From NCBI RefSeq assembly GCF_024433635.1, contig NZ_WNJZ01000009.1, positions 1-64,000 of the forward strand: a stretch of 64,000 nucleotides of DNA, in the 5' to 3' direction. Source of the stretch: Ruminococcus sp. zg-924 (lineage in GTDB: Bacteria > Bacillota > Clostridia > Oscillospirales > Acutalibacteraceae). Under the pieces are notes generated by a model. It saw only the letters and a list, made by a program, of their open reading frames with translations. It ran no database searches and was not told the origin of the DNA. Of this stretch, positions 7,450 to 15,737 are shown piece after piece (the stretch's first letter is position 1; the number at the start of each line of letters is the position of its first letter). The position numbers and the translations under genes were made by a program.

Positions 7450-8235
7450 GTGCAGTACAAGAAGGTTGAAATCTGCGGTGTAAACACAAGCAAGATTAAG
7501 GTGCTTAAGGAAAAAGAAAAGCGTGAGCTTTTGAAGATTATCAACAGCGGCTCAAAATTAGAACGTGCAAGGGCAAGGGACGAAATGATAAACGGTAATC
7601 TGCGCCTTGTTCTGAGTGTTATTCAGCGCTTTACAAACCGTGGCGAAAATCTTGACGATTTGTTTCAGGTCGGCTGTATCGGCCTTATAAAGGCAATAGA
7701 CAATTTCAACTGTGACTTAGATGTACGCTTTAGTACCTACGCCGTACCTATGATCATCGGGGAGGTCAGGCGCTATCTTCGTGACCATAATTTTATAAGG
7801 GTTAGCCGTAGTATACGTGACACAGCCTACAGGGCAATGCAGGTTAAGGAGCAGCTTACAAACCAAAACAACCGTGAGCCGACTATTGAGGAGATTGCAA
7901 AGGAGCTTGACACAACAAAGGAAAATGTTGTTCTTGCATTAGAGGCGGTTGTAGAGCCTGTGTCGCTCTATGAACCTGTGTTTTCAGACGGCAGTGACAC
8001 AATCTGCGTTATGGACCAGATAGGCGACAATAACGATGACCGCAACTGGCTTGACGAAATTGCGATAAAGCAAGCTATGCTCAACCTGTCGGACAGAGAA
8101 AAGACAATAATAGGACTGCGCTTTTTCAAGGGCAAAACTCAAATGGAGGTTGCCTCTGAAATAGGAATATCTCAGGCGCAGGTCAGCCGAATTGAAAAGG
8201 GTGCCTTAAAGAAGATAAAGGACTCAACAAGTTAA
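7450..8235 (+). CDS. sigG: forespore sigma factor SigG
   Basis: A 261-residue sigma-70 family factor that directs late forespore gene expression. The N-terminal VEICGVNTSK is diagnostic of SigG. Region 2 follows (NGNLRLVLSVIQRF, DDLFQVGCIGLIKAIDNF, FSTYAVPMIIGEVRRYLRD), then region 3 and region 4 with the helix-turn-helix TQMEVASEIGISQAQVSRIEKGAL. The start is GTG at 7450. Its Shine-Dalgarno lies inside a strong hairpin. In many Clostridia sigG follows sigE; here sigE and spoIIGA are not adjacent. The gene shows that the organism comes from an endospore-forming lineage, though not that it sporulates. Confidence 0.96.
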   Translation: MQYKKVEICGVNTSKIKVLKEKEKRELLKIINSGSKLERARARDEMINGNLRLVLSVIQRFTNRGENLDDLFQVGCIGLIKAIDNFNCDLDVRFSTYAVPMIIGEVRRYLRDHNFIRVSRSIRDTAYRAMQVKEQLTNQNNREPTIEEIAKELDTTKENVVLALEAVVEPVSLYEPVFSDGSDTICVMDQIGDNNDDRNWLDEIAIKQAMLNLSDREKTIIGLRFFKGKTQMEVASEIGISQAQVSRIEKGALKKIKDSTS

Positions 8236-8260
8236 TAAGGATAGTCGCTCATTTTGGACA

Positions 8261-8295
8261 GCAAAAAGCGGGAGGAAAAACCTCCCGCTTTTTGC
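8261..8295. terminator. bidirectional terminator between sigG and the ABC permease gene
   Basis: A perfect 15-bp stem GCAAAAAGCGGGAGG/CCTCCCGCTTTTTGC with an AAAAA loop, giving a U-rich 3' arm on both strands. Confidence 0.85.
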
Positions 8296-8329
8296 GATAA
8301 TGTATTAAATGGGGTTAGGAAAAAGCTAC

Positions 8330-11011
8330 TTAACCTGCTGTGAGAAATACATATGTATTATCCTTAACTTCGGCTTTAGAATTTATACAAGCACAAATGC
8401 CGGTTTCAGCAATATTAACCGGTGTTGTGTAAAGCTTTTCTTCATCACTGTAAGCCTGAATAACAAACGGATAATATACCTTGTTCTTATCTGTTTTGTC
8501 ACGCAGGTTATAAAGCGTAATTTCGCCAAAATCATAGTCCTGTATTTTTGAGCCTGCATTGTAATAATACAGATTACCCTCACTGTCGGTATATACAACC
8601 CTGTAAGAAAGCTTATCGGCGTCTATGATTTCAACTTCATTAGGATATTCATAATTATCTGCATAATACAGATTACCTTCACTGTCGGTATTTGCAACCC
8701 TGTAAGAAAGCTTATCGGCGTTTATGATTTCAGCTTCATTAGGATATTCATCATAATTATCTTTGCCATATTCGTCTGCTTCTTCGTCCAAGAATAGCGT
8801 CATATCATAAAAAATTGAATGTTTACTGTCATAATCTGAGCCATCTTGTGTTGTTCTGTTCTGCAAATAATCTGTGCTTACATTATCAGGCAGGGTGAAG
8901 AACTGCTCTACAGCGTCCTCGCTCAACATTCCTGTTTTTGAATCAAGGAAATATTCACTTATGTCATTACTAATCATAGAGCCGTTACCGCAAAGAAGAT
9001 TAAGACTTGTTGTGTAGCCGTACTCGGAAATTAGCTTTACACTGTTTTTGTATGACATCGGTAGGGTTATGTTAATTTTGCTGTCGCTTGAGCTTCTCTT
9101 TTCACGGTAGCTTAATACCATTTTGCAGTATATATTGTTTCCAAAGCTGTAATTATTTGGTGCATTGCTATTAATATCCGTGAGTATTGCCTTGCTCAAT
9201 TCATCAACAAGCTTTGGTTGGGTTATGTTGCTGATGGAACCGCCGTACCAGTTAGGCTTGATTGAAAACATAGTAATGTCGCCGCTTTCACCGCTGAGCA
9301 GTGATTTTAGCTTTGCTGAATTTTCCTCTGAAGCAATAGCTTCAATTTCCTCAAGCTTGCCTGTCATATTAATATTGCAATAATAACCCTTTGAATATGT
9401 TCTTTCAACCGTTGTGCCGTCCTTCATATGATAGAGCAACTTCAGGCTTGTAGGATTTGTATAGAATGGGTTATCGGTGTTATATATTGAATCAACGTCG
9501 GGGTTTTCGAAGGTGTATCTTGACAAATATGAAGTATAAGGATCACCTAAGGTGTTAATATAATACGGTTTCGGGTTCACAGTATTCAGATTGTCAACAA
9601 TCTCTTGATGCAATTCAATTGCCAAATTTATGCTTTTTTCGCCGCTGCAAACTATTGTATCGCTCTCATCAAGATAAACCGAATTATATAAGCCCATTCC
9701 GAAAAGCGAAAATGCAGTGCCTATACCGGTGTTTCCTGCAAACGGATTGCCACTATTTGTAATTTCAACCGAGCTTACCTTGTCTGATTGCGGAATATAC
9801 TTGTCTGCGCCAAAGCCGCCGAATGCAAGGGAGGTGTAAAGCAGGCAAACGCACAATACAACAGCCGCATAGCTGATAAGAGATTTTGCAAAGCCCTTGA
9901 ATCCTTTGTTGAATATAACTGTTGCAACAAGATGTGTGAGAAATGAAGTGATTATAAAAGCGATAAGGAACACTGCAAACGTAGTCCAAGCGCTGCTTTG
10001 AATTATTGCGGCAATATCGTTTGCGCTTGTATTATCAGAAATTCTGCTGATATACATTGTAAAGGTGAACATCAAGCTGACAAGCAAACCGATAGCCGCT
10101 GTTGCAATAAAGCGGATAATAACAGACGGCGCCTTAAACGCAAACGAATTCTGTGCTGATTCCGTCTTCCTTTTCTTTGTGAGAAAGTAACAGCCTATAA
10201 AGCTTGCCGCAATCAGAATTGCCCAAGCAACAAGCTGCTGCCAGTTCTCGGCAAAGAAATTGTATTCGTACTCTCCACCTCGGAAAAATGAAGCAATAAT
10301 ATTAATTATACCGCCCATCGAAGAACCGTATGGGGACAGAAAATTTGAGATAAGCGGAATTTGGTCAATATGCAGGTTTACGCCCGGTACTATACTTGAA
10401 CCAAGTATAGAAAGCATAGCTATTGCAATAGGATATGCAAAGTTTATGAGCAATGTTGTTAATACTGTGTTAGCTGTTGTGCCGCAGCATACAGCCATAA
10501 ACGCAGTAAAGGAATATGATGCTATAACTGAGATTAACACAATCAGACCTATTAACAATGTGTTTATAAAAAGATATGAACTATTCTGTATTGATGATAC
10601 GCTAATCGTCATAAACGCAACAATCAGCATATTGATTATGTACGGAACTATTATCATAACTAAGCCGGTTGTATAGCGTGAGAAGAACAGGGTTCGCCTT
10701 GTACATGGCAAAGAGCCAAAAACATCAGCCTGACGCTTGTTGTGCAGATAGTCGAACATCATAACCGAGATGATAAAGGTCATTAACATTGTAACAATGG
10801 TTGAAAGTGATGCAAAGGTAAAGAATGTTACAGGGTTATTAAGTGTGCCGATAGAAATACTTGTAAGCGTTCCTATTACAGGGCTTGAAAACAGCAGGAG
10901 AGAGGCGTAAACAATAGCAAGCGCCTTGTGTTTCTTTAAGCTCCAAACGGCGATATTCATAAAATCGCTGAATTTTGTTTTTTTCTTAGCTGATAATGTT
11001 GCTGACGTCAT
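8330..11011 (-). CDS. large ABC-2-type permease with extracellular domain
   Basis: An 893-residue membrane subunit of an ABC transporter. The first ~430 residues contain about nine to ten hydrophobic helices, including an HNKRQADVFGSLPCTR segment typical of the bacitracin/YtrF-like ABC-2 permeases that pair with YtrA regulators. A ~460-residue hydrophilic C-terminal domain follows, presumably extracytoplasmic. The ATG at 11011 has GGAGGTGG six bases upstream and overlaps the ATPase gene by 26 bases. A 33-residue segment (YPNE-EII-ADKLSYRV-TDSEGNLYY) is tandemly duplicated near the C-terminus. Substrate unknown: cell-envelope stress or peptide export is common for this class but not shown here. 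Confidence 0.85.
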   Translation of the reverse strand: MTSATLSAKKKTKFSDFMNIAVWSLKKHKALAIVYASLLLFSSPVIGTLTSISIGTLNNPVTFFTFASLSTIVTMLMTFIISVMMFDYLHNKRQADVFGSLPCTRRTLFFSRYTTGLVMIIVPYIINMLIVAFMTISVSSIQNSSYLFINTLLIGLIVLISVIASYSFTAFMAVCCGTTANTVLTTLLINFAYPIAIAMLSILGSSIVPGVNLHIDQIPLISNFLSPYGSSMGGIINIIASFFRGGEYEYNFFAENWQQLVAWAILIAASFIGCYFLTKKRKTESAQNSFAFKAPSVIIRFIATAAIGLLVSLMFTFTMYISRISDNTSANDIAAIIQSSAWTTFAVFLIAFIITSFLTHLVATVIFNKGFKGFAKSLISYAAVVLCVCLLYTSLAFGGFGADKYIPQSDKVSSVEITNSGNPFAGNTGIGTAFSLFGMGLYNSVYLDESDTIVCSGEKSINLAIELHQEIVDNLNTVNPKPYYINTLGDPYTSYLSRYTFENPDVDSIYNTDNPFYTNPTSLKLLYHMKDGTTVERTYSKGYYCNINMTGKLEEIEAIASEENSAKLKSLLSGESGDITMFSIKPNWYGGSISNITQPKLVDELSKAILTDINSNAPNNYSFGNNIYCKMVLSYREKRSSSDSKINITLPMSYKNSVKLISEYGYTTSLNLLCGNGSMISNDISEYFLDSKTGMLSEDAVEQFFTLPDNVSTDYLQNRTTQDGSDYDSKHSIFYDMTLFLDEEADEYGKDNYDEYPNEAEIINADKLSYRVANTDSEGNLYYADNYEYPNEVEIIDADKLSYRVVYTDSEGNLYYYNAGSKIQDYDFGEITLYNLRDKTDKNKVYYPFVIQAYSDEEKLYTTPVNIAETGICACINSKAEVKDNTYVFLTAG
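8565..8760. repeat. two tandem ~99-bp repeats inside the permease gene
   Basis: Two copies of a 99-bp unit (starting near 8565 and 8664) differ at only a few positions and keep frame, so the protein carries a duplicated 33-residue segment. The high identity suggests a recent duplication. Confidence 0.8.
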
Positions 11012-11882
11012 AGCCTGCCACCTCCATTTCGTAAATAAATACTTCTTCAAGTGTAAGAGGTAATGCTTCAACAAACATTGGGTTCAGCGTGTGAAGCTTT
11101 GAGAGCACCTCGTCCTGAGCACCTCTGATTATCATATTGTAAAGCTGACCGTGCATATTGGCGTTTAGTATATCAAACTGCGACATATCGGCATTTGTCG
11201 GCGGTACGGAAAATGCCGCCTGCACCTTTGTAATGCCCATTTTTGTTTCGTCAAGCTCATTGTTGAATAAAACTTTTCCCTGATGCAGCAGGGCTACGTG
11301 GTCGCATAAATCCTCAAGCTCACGCAGGTTATGGGACGCAATTACAACGCTCATTCCGTTTGAAACATCTTCTATAATAAGCTTTTTGACAAGCATTCTT
11401 ATAACGGGGTCGAGTCCGTCAAAAATTTCGTCGAGCAAAAGATGTCTCGGGCAACAGCTCAAAGAGAGTATAAGTGCTGCCTGCCTCTGCATACCTTTTG
11501 ACATATTGATTATCCTTTGGTTTTGATTAATCGGGAACAATGAGCAGAGGTGGTTGTATTTTTCCTCACTCCAGCTTGTGTATAGCCTTCTGTAAAGGTC
11601 TGCTGTATTTCGTACAGTTGAATCGTTGTAGAAATACGGGTAGTCGCTTACAAAAAACACCTTACCCTTTGCGTCTGTGTTTTCAAAGCTGTCCTCACCG
11701 TCAATCAGAATTTCGCCGTCGTCAGCTTCAAATACTCCCGCAATAAGCCTCAGCATTGTCGATTTGCCCGAACCGTTTGAGCCGACAAGACCCAGCACGT
11801 TGCCGTTGTCAATTTTAAGGCTGATATCGTCAAGAGCTGCAAGAGAGCCGAACTTTTTAGTTACGCTGCATAGCTCAATCAT
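10986..11882 (-). CDS. ABC transporter ATP-binding protein
   Basis: A 298-residue nucleotide-binding subunit. Walker A GSNGSGKST at 34-42, a variant signature MSKGMQRQ at 127-134, Walker B LLLDE at 148-152, then the D-loop GLDP and switch His in ASHN. The Gln of the Q-loop region appears in the form VFFVSDYPYF. It follows the GntR regulator with a 4-base ATGA overlap and is itself overlapped by the permease gene, so all three are translationally coupled. It powers the adjacent permease. Confidence 0.92.
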   Translation of the reverse strand: MIELCSVTKKFGSLAALDDISLKIDNGNVLGLVGSNGSGKSTMLRLIAGVFEADDGEILIDGEDSFENTDAKGKVFFVSDYPYFYNDSTVRNTADLYRRLYTSWSEEKYNHLCSLFPINQNQRIINMSKGMQRQAALILSLSCCPRHLLLDEIFDGLDPVIRMLVKKLIIEDVSNGMSVVIASHNLRELEDLCDHVALLHQGKVLFNNELDETKMGITKVQAAFSVPPTNADMSQFDILNANMHGQLYNMIIRGAQDEVLSKLHTLNPMFVEALPLTLEEVFIYEMEVAGYDVSNIIS

Positions 11883-12256
11883 AATGTGCCTCCTTCTTCC
11901 TCAAGGTACTCCTTTACTATTCTGTTAATGTCGTCCTTCGTTACGCCAATTTCCAAAGCCTTGCCAAGAGCCTCATTGATAAGCTGAGCCGCAGAGCTAA
12001 GCTTAAGCGCTTCAGGCGAGGCGCTGGGGGAGATGAACGAGCCTTTGCCTATTACTGAGTATGTAATATTGTCACGTTCAAGCATCTGATACACCTTTGC
12101 AACGGTGTTCGGGTTTACCCCAACGTCCTTGGCAAGCGCCCGGACCGTTGGCAGCTGTTCGTCAGGCTTAAGTACACCGAGTGCTACAAGCTTTACCACA
12201 TTGCTGTAAAGCTGCTCATAAATTGGCTCTCGGCTGTCTAAATTTAACGAGAACAT
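11879..12256 (-). CDS. GntR-family regulator, YtrA type
   Basis: A 125-residue regulator with an N-terminal winged helix (EPIYEQLYSNVVKL, LPTVRALAKDVGVNPNTVAKVYQMLE) and only a short helical C-terminal dimerisation segment, as in the YtrA subfamily. Such regulators sit first in an ABC operon and repress it until an envelope signal arrives. A perfect inverted repeat overlaps the -35 box of its promoter, which supports autoregulation. Confidence 0.92.
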   Translation of the reverse strand: MFSLNLDSREPIYEQLYSNVVKLVALGVLKPDEQLPTVRALAKDVGVNPNTVAKVYQMLERDNITYSVIGKGSFISPSASPEALKLSSAAQLINEALGKALEIGVTKDDINRIVKEYLEEEGGTL

Positions 12257-12304
12257 AACACCACCCTCTTTCTAAAGGTTTTCGTATTGTGTTTGCACCA
12301 TTGT

Positions 12305-12338
12305 ATTATAATGTACTATTACTAATGGTACAATTAGT
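12305..12338 (-). promoter_or_regulatory. promoter and GntR operator of the ABC operon
   Basis: On the minus strand, TTGTAC (12333-12328), 17 bases and TATAAT (12310-12305) form a strong promoter. A perfect ACTAAT-N6-ATTAGT inverted repeat (12321-12338) covers the -35 region and is the likely operator for the YtrA-type regulator. Confidence 0.75.
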
Positions 12339-12386
12339 ATATTCCTTATTTTTCCGTTTGTCAATATGTTTTCTAATGAATTCTAT

Positions 12387-12417
12387 AAAAAAAGCTGTAC
12401 GGTTTTTCCGTACAGCC
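12387..12417 (-). terminator. terminator of the yajC-TIGR04086 genes
   Basis: On the minus strand, GCTGTACGG, an AAAAA loop and CCGTACAGC are followed by TTTTTTT. Confidence 0.85.
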
Positions 12418-12430
12418 TGAAAATTTCATA

Positions 12431-12814
12431 TCAGTGAAGCTTTTCTTTTTTGTTTACGCCAAATATTCCTCCAATTGCGCCGCTGAGTATCAATGCGGCA
12501 GCTTTGATTATTATCATAATTGACAGCGAAAAGCCGCCTGAGATAAGCGAGATTATAAGCTGAAGCAGCAACAGTATAACGCCGGTTGCGGCGCCTATAA
12601 ATATGCCTGACTTTTTTACAAGCCGCCCCGCTATAAATCCGCCGACAAAACAGCTTGCACCGCTTAATACCGTAGTAAGGGTTGATATGATGTTGTCTGG
12701 TATGTAGCCTGCCTTTGTAAGCGCAAACGCCGTTATAAGAAAAAGCAGAATACATACTATAATCTCAGCTATACCGCCTATGACTATTCCCTTAACGCTT
12801 TTGTTCATCTCCAT
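12431..12814 (-). CDS. TIGR04086-family membrane protein
   Basis: A 127-residue protein with four hydrophobic helices (roughly residues 8-30, 42-62, 70-92 and 97-118) and a basic C-terminus. It matches the small membrane protein that typically follows yajC in Clostridia (TIGR04086). Function is unknown; in many genomes it is followed by the SCIFF peptide genes scfA/scfB, but here the next genes are the ABC operon. GGGAG lies 7 bases before the ATG. A hairpin with a short U-run separates it from yajC. Confidence 0.85.
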   Translation of the reverse strand: MEMNKSVKGIVIGGIAEIIVCILLFLITAFALTKAGYIPDNIISTLTTVLSGASCFVGGFIAGRLVKKSGIFIGAATGVILLLLQLIISLISGGFSLSIMIIIKAAALILSGAIGGIFGVNKKEKLH

Positions 12815-12831
12815 AAATTTACTCCCAACAT

Positions 12832-12869
12832 AAAAATACCTATGAATTGTTTCTACAATCCATAGGTAT
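12832..12869 (-). terminator. hairpin between yajC and the TIGR04086 gene
   Basis: On the minus strand, an ATACCTATG...CATAGGTAT stem, extended by an inner ATTGT/ACAAT stem, is followed by TTTTTATG. It is probably an attenuating terminator because the next gene begins 18 bases later on the same strand. Confidence 0.6.
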
Positions 12870-12894
12870 TAATATTATCGGAAAATTATGACTC

Positions 12895-13347
12895 TTATTT
12901 TTCAGTCTTTTCAGATTTGCTTCTGCCGAAAATTCCCTTTGACTTTGTTTCCGTTGCTTTCTGAGGCTCATCCTTGATTGTGTCAACAGTTGAGATTGCC
13001 CAGCGCTTAAACTGCATCTTAACTCTGTCTGCACCTGTTTCAATAACAAATGAATCTGTTTCTTCCTTAATGCTGACAACTTTGCCCATTATGCCGCCGA
13101 TTGTAGTAATCTCATCGCCGATTTCAAGGTTATCTCTCATTGCCTGCTCTTGTTTTTTCTTCTTTGAGTTCGGGCGAATCATAAAGAAATAGATAGCGCC
13201 GAAAATGGCAACGTAAACTAAAATCATTACCCACATACTCGAACCCCCGTTTGCGTTATTGGCGCCGTTTGCACCTGCCGGTGCGCAAGAGCAGAATGTG
13301 AGCATTGCAACAACTGCAACTGATAAAAGTGCTATAAGCTTTTTCAA
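12895..13347 (-). CDS. yajC: preprotein translocase subunit YajC
   Basis: A 150-residue accessory subunit of the Sec translocon. The core is one membrane helix (about residues 38-57), the FFMIRPNSKKKKQEQAM motif and the conserved GDEITTIGGIMGKV segment. Unusually it carries an extra N-terminal hydrophobic segment ending in TFCSCAPAG, which resembles a lipoprotein signal, and a Gly/Asn-rich linker. The C-terminus is extended and charged. Conserved gene order would place it directly after tgt, but an insertion sequence now separates them. It keeps its own consensus promoter. Confidence 0.92.
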   Translation of the reverse strand: MKKLIALLSVAVVAMLTFCSCAPAGANGANNANGGSSMWVMILVYVAIFGAIYFFMIRPNSKKKKQEQAMRDNLEIGDEITTIGGIMGKVVSIKEETDSFVIETGADRVKMQFKRWAISTVDTIKDEPQKATETKSKGIFGRSKSEKTEK

Positions 13348-13387
13348 GTTTTATCATCCTTTCATTAAAAAAACACTGTCGGCAACT

Positions 13388-13416
13388 ATTATACCAATTT
13401 AGCGGCAATCTTTCAA
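13388..13416 (-). promoter_or_regulatory. promoter of yajC
   Basis: On the minus strand, TTGAAA (13416-13411), 17 bases and TATAAT (13393-13388). The left flanking repeat of the insertion sequence begins four bases beyond the -35 box, so the insertion spares this promoter. Confidence 0.75.
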
Positions 13417-13420
13417 TAGC

Positions 13421-13445
13421 AAAACTCAATGTTTGCAAATTATTT
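13421..13445. repeat. 25-bp direct repeat, left side of the IS
   Basis: Identical to 14527-14551. It is interpreted as a long target-site duplication; the exact boundary with the element is ambiguous by one or two T/A bases. Confidence 0.85.
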
Positions 13446-13558
13446 TGTAGGATTACAATTGATGTGTTACAAAAAGCAAAAAAGTATAGCGAATAGAGAC
13501 CCTCTGTGTTACAGTTAAGTTGCTAAACCAAAAAAGCAACAGGAGGAATCTATCCGCT

Positions 13559-14497
13559 ATGAAAACTGTAACACAAACAATGAGGTATCGTCAAGCACTA
13601 ATTTTGTATGCAAACAAATATGGGGTAACAAAAGCAGCAATCAGATACAAAACAAACAGGCAATATATCTATCGCTGGAAAAAAAGATATGACGGAACAC
13701 TGCAAAGTCTTGCAGATCGTTCACACAGACCCAATAGCCACCCTAATCAGCACACAGAATCCGAGCTGAAACTAATATCAGATATGCGGAGAAGAAACCC
13801 AAATGCCGGTCTTGTGGTGTTTTGGGTGAAGCTAAGGCAAAGGGGTTATTCTCGTTCAATAACAGGACTTTACAGAGTTTTGAAGAGAACAAAGCAAGGA
13901 GCAGTAAAACCACCAAACCCAAAGTATATTCCTAAACCATACGAAAAGATGTTATTTCCCGGTCAGAGAGTTCAGATAGATGTTAAATTCGTACCGGATG
14001 CTTGTTTAGTAGGAGAAGCTAAAGGCAAGAAGTTTTATCAATACACAGCAATAGATGAATACTCAAGATTTCGCTATTTAGAGGCGTTTGAGGAGCACAG
14101 CACATATTCATCGACTCTGTTCTTAGAACACCTGATAGAAAAGTTTCCTTTTCCAATACAATGCGTACAGACCGACAATGGAGCTGAGTTTACAAAAAAA
14201 CTTCTACCAACCAAAAATCCAACACCCACACTGTTTGAGGCTCGCCTCAAACAGTGTGGCATAGCTCACAAGCTCATTCGTCCATATACACCAAGACACA
14301 ACGGCAAAGTGGAAAGGTCTCATCGCAAAGACAATGAATACTTTTATGCTACACACACCTTTTACTCATTTTACGACTTTAAAAAGCAATTAGCTGTTCA
14401 CAGTAGAAAATATAACAAATTTCCTATGCGCCCTCTTAATTGGAAATCTCCTGCTGATTATATTAACGCTTTTATTTCTAATGGCGAAGTTTTCTAA
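13559..14497 (+). CDS. DDE transposase (IS481/IS1202-like)
   Basis: A 312-residue single-ORF transposase. An N-terminal helix-turn-helix (about residues 8-45: KYGVTKAAIRYKTNRQYIYRW) and a linker precede the rve integrase core. The catalytic triad is visible: D141 in QIDVKF, D206 in QTDNGAEF and E252 in GKVERSHRKD. The ATG at 13559 has AGGAGGA 12 bases upstream; a TTG at 13520 in the same frame is less likely. The stop codon abuts the right inverted repeat. No frameshift is seen, so it may be active. A perfect palindrome lies within the gene at 14226-14259. Confidence 0.88.
   Translation: MKTVTQTMRYRQALILYANKYGVTKAAIRYKTNRQYIYRWKKRYDGTLQSLADRSHRPNSHPNQHTESELKLISDMRRRNPNAGLVVFWVKLRQRGYSRSITGLYRVLKRTKQGAVKPPNPKYIPKPYEKMLFPGQRVQIDVKFVPDACLVGEAKGKKFYQYTAIDEYSRFRYLEAFEEHSTYSSTLFLEHLIEKFPFPIQCVQTDNGAEFTKKLLPTKNPTPTLFEARLKQCGIAHKLIRPYTPRHNGKVERSHRKDNEYFYATHTFYSFYDFKKQLAVHSRKYNKFPMRPLNWKSPADYINAFISNGEVF
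14226..14259. repeat. perfect palindrome inside the transposase gene
   Basis: Two 16-base arms with a 2-base loop (CCACACTGTTTGAGGC / GCCTCAAACAGTGTGG), entirely within the reading frame. There is no U-tract after it. Confidence 0.9.
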
Positions 14498-14526
14498 TTT
14501 TGTAACACATCATTGACAAACCTACA

Positions 14527-14551
14527 AAAACTCAATGTTTGCAAATTATTT
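14527..14551. repeat. 25-bp direct repeat, right side of the IS
   Basis: Identical to 13421-13445. Confidence 0.85.
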
Positions 14552-14594
14552 TTCCAATAATTTAATGTTTATTTTGCTTTTAGGGATTGTTTTC

Positions 14595-15725
14595 TCAAAT
14601 CCGGTTGCCGAGGACTTCAACTCCATGACTGTAATAGCTTTCAAAGCTTCCGTTATCGAGCGCATCTCTTATTTCCTTTAAGAGATTATTGTAAAAATAT
14701 AGGTTGTGCATAACGGCAAGCCTCATTCCAAGCATCTCCTCACTCTTGAACAGATGGTGAATATATGCTCTGTCAAAGTGTTGGCAAACAGGGCAGTTGC
14801 ATGAGGTGTCAAGAGGCAGAGTGTCGAGTGTGTACTTTGCATTTTTTATGTTCCTTATGCCTTCCTTTGTGAAAATCTGCCCGTGTCTTGCATTTCGTGT
14901 CGGCATTACGCAGTCAAACATATCAATTCCTCGGTGTACCGCTTCAAGAATATTTACAGGTGTGCCAACTCCCATTAAATACCTCGGCTTGTCCTTCGGC
15001 ATTTCCTCGGTTAAAACGTCAAGAATATGGTACATAACCTCGGCAGGCTCTCCAACAGCAAGACCGCCGACAGCATAACCCGGCAGGTCAAGTTCAGATA
15101 TTGCTTTCATATGGTCAAGTCGCAAATCATCGTATGTGCCGCCCTGATTGATGCCGAAAAGCATTTGCTCACGGTTTATGGTGTTTTCAAGTGAGTTAAG
15201 GCGGTCAAGCTCAGCTTTACAGCGCTTAAGCCAGCGTGTTGTACGTTCTATCGAGTTTTTAGTGTAGTCATACGGCGAGGGATTTTCAATACATTCATCA
15301 AATGCCATTGCAATGGTTGAGCCGAGGTTCGATTGAATCTGCATACTTTCCTCTGGTCCCATAAATATTTTCCGTCCGTCAATGTGGGAGTTAAAGTAAA
15401 CTCCCTCTTCCTTAATATTACGGAGCTTAGCAAGTGAAAACACCTGAAAACCGCCGCTGTCTGTAAGAACAGGACCGTCCCAGCGTGTGAATTTCCTAAT
15501 TCCGCCAAGCTTACGTACAACCTCATCGCTTGGTCGAAGGTGCAGGTGATATGTGTTGCAAAGCTGTACCTGACAGCCTAAGTCCTTAAGGTCAAGCGCA
15601 GATACGCCGCCCTTTATTGCGCCGCAGGTTGCAACATTCATAAAAAACGGTGATTGTATAACACCGTGAGGCGTTTCAAACATACCTCTGCGAGCGTTGC
15701 CCTCTGTTTTAATAATCTTGAACAT
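14595..15725 (-). CDS. tgt: queuine/preQ1 tRNA-guanine transglycosylase
   Basis: A 376-residue enzyme that swaps guanine-34 of GUN-anticodon tRNAs for preQ1. The nucleophile/substrate regions LTDSGGFQVFSL and FDCVMPTRNARHGQ are present, as is the C-terminal zinc site CNCPVC...HLF. Length is standard. It lies 12 bases after queA in the same operon, and QueA acts on its product. queF and a precursor transporter lie about 15 kb away in this window. Confidence 0.95.
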   Translation of the reverse strand: MFKIIKTEGNARRGMFETPHGVIQSPFFMNVATCGAIKGGVSALDLKDLGCQVQLCNTYHLHLRPSDEVVRKLGGIRKFTRWDGPVLTDSGGFQVFSLAKLRNIKEEGVYFNSHIDGRKIFMGPEESMQIQSNLGSTIAMAFDECIENPSPYDYTKNSIERTTRWLKRCKAELDRLNSLENTINREQMLFGINQGGTYDDLRLDHMKAISELDLPGYAVGGLAVGEPAEVMYHILDVLTEEMPKDKPRYLMGVGTPVNILEAVHRGIDMFDCVMPTRNARHGQIFTKEGIRNIKNAKYTLDTLPLDTSCNCPVCQHFDRAYIHHLFKSEEMLGMRLAVMHNLYFYNNLLKEIRDALDNGSFESYYSHGVEVLGNRI

Positions 15726-15737
15726 CTCAAATCTCCC

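Larger units (their letters stand above)
13446..14526 (+). mobile_element. 1.08-kb insertion sequence with long target duplication
   Basis: The element carries one transposase gene and imperfect terminal inverted repeats of about 30 bp (13445-13474 and 14498-14527, 25 of 30 matches, both starting TGTAGG). It is flanked by identical 25-bp direct repeats. It sits between tgt and yajC and appears intact. The transposase is of the rve/DDE type related to IS481 and IS3. Duplications this long are known for the IS1202-type group, so it may belong there. Exact family needs a database search. Confidence 0.88.
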
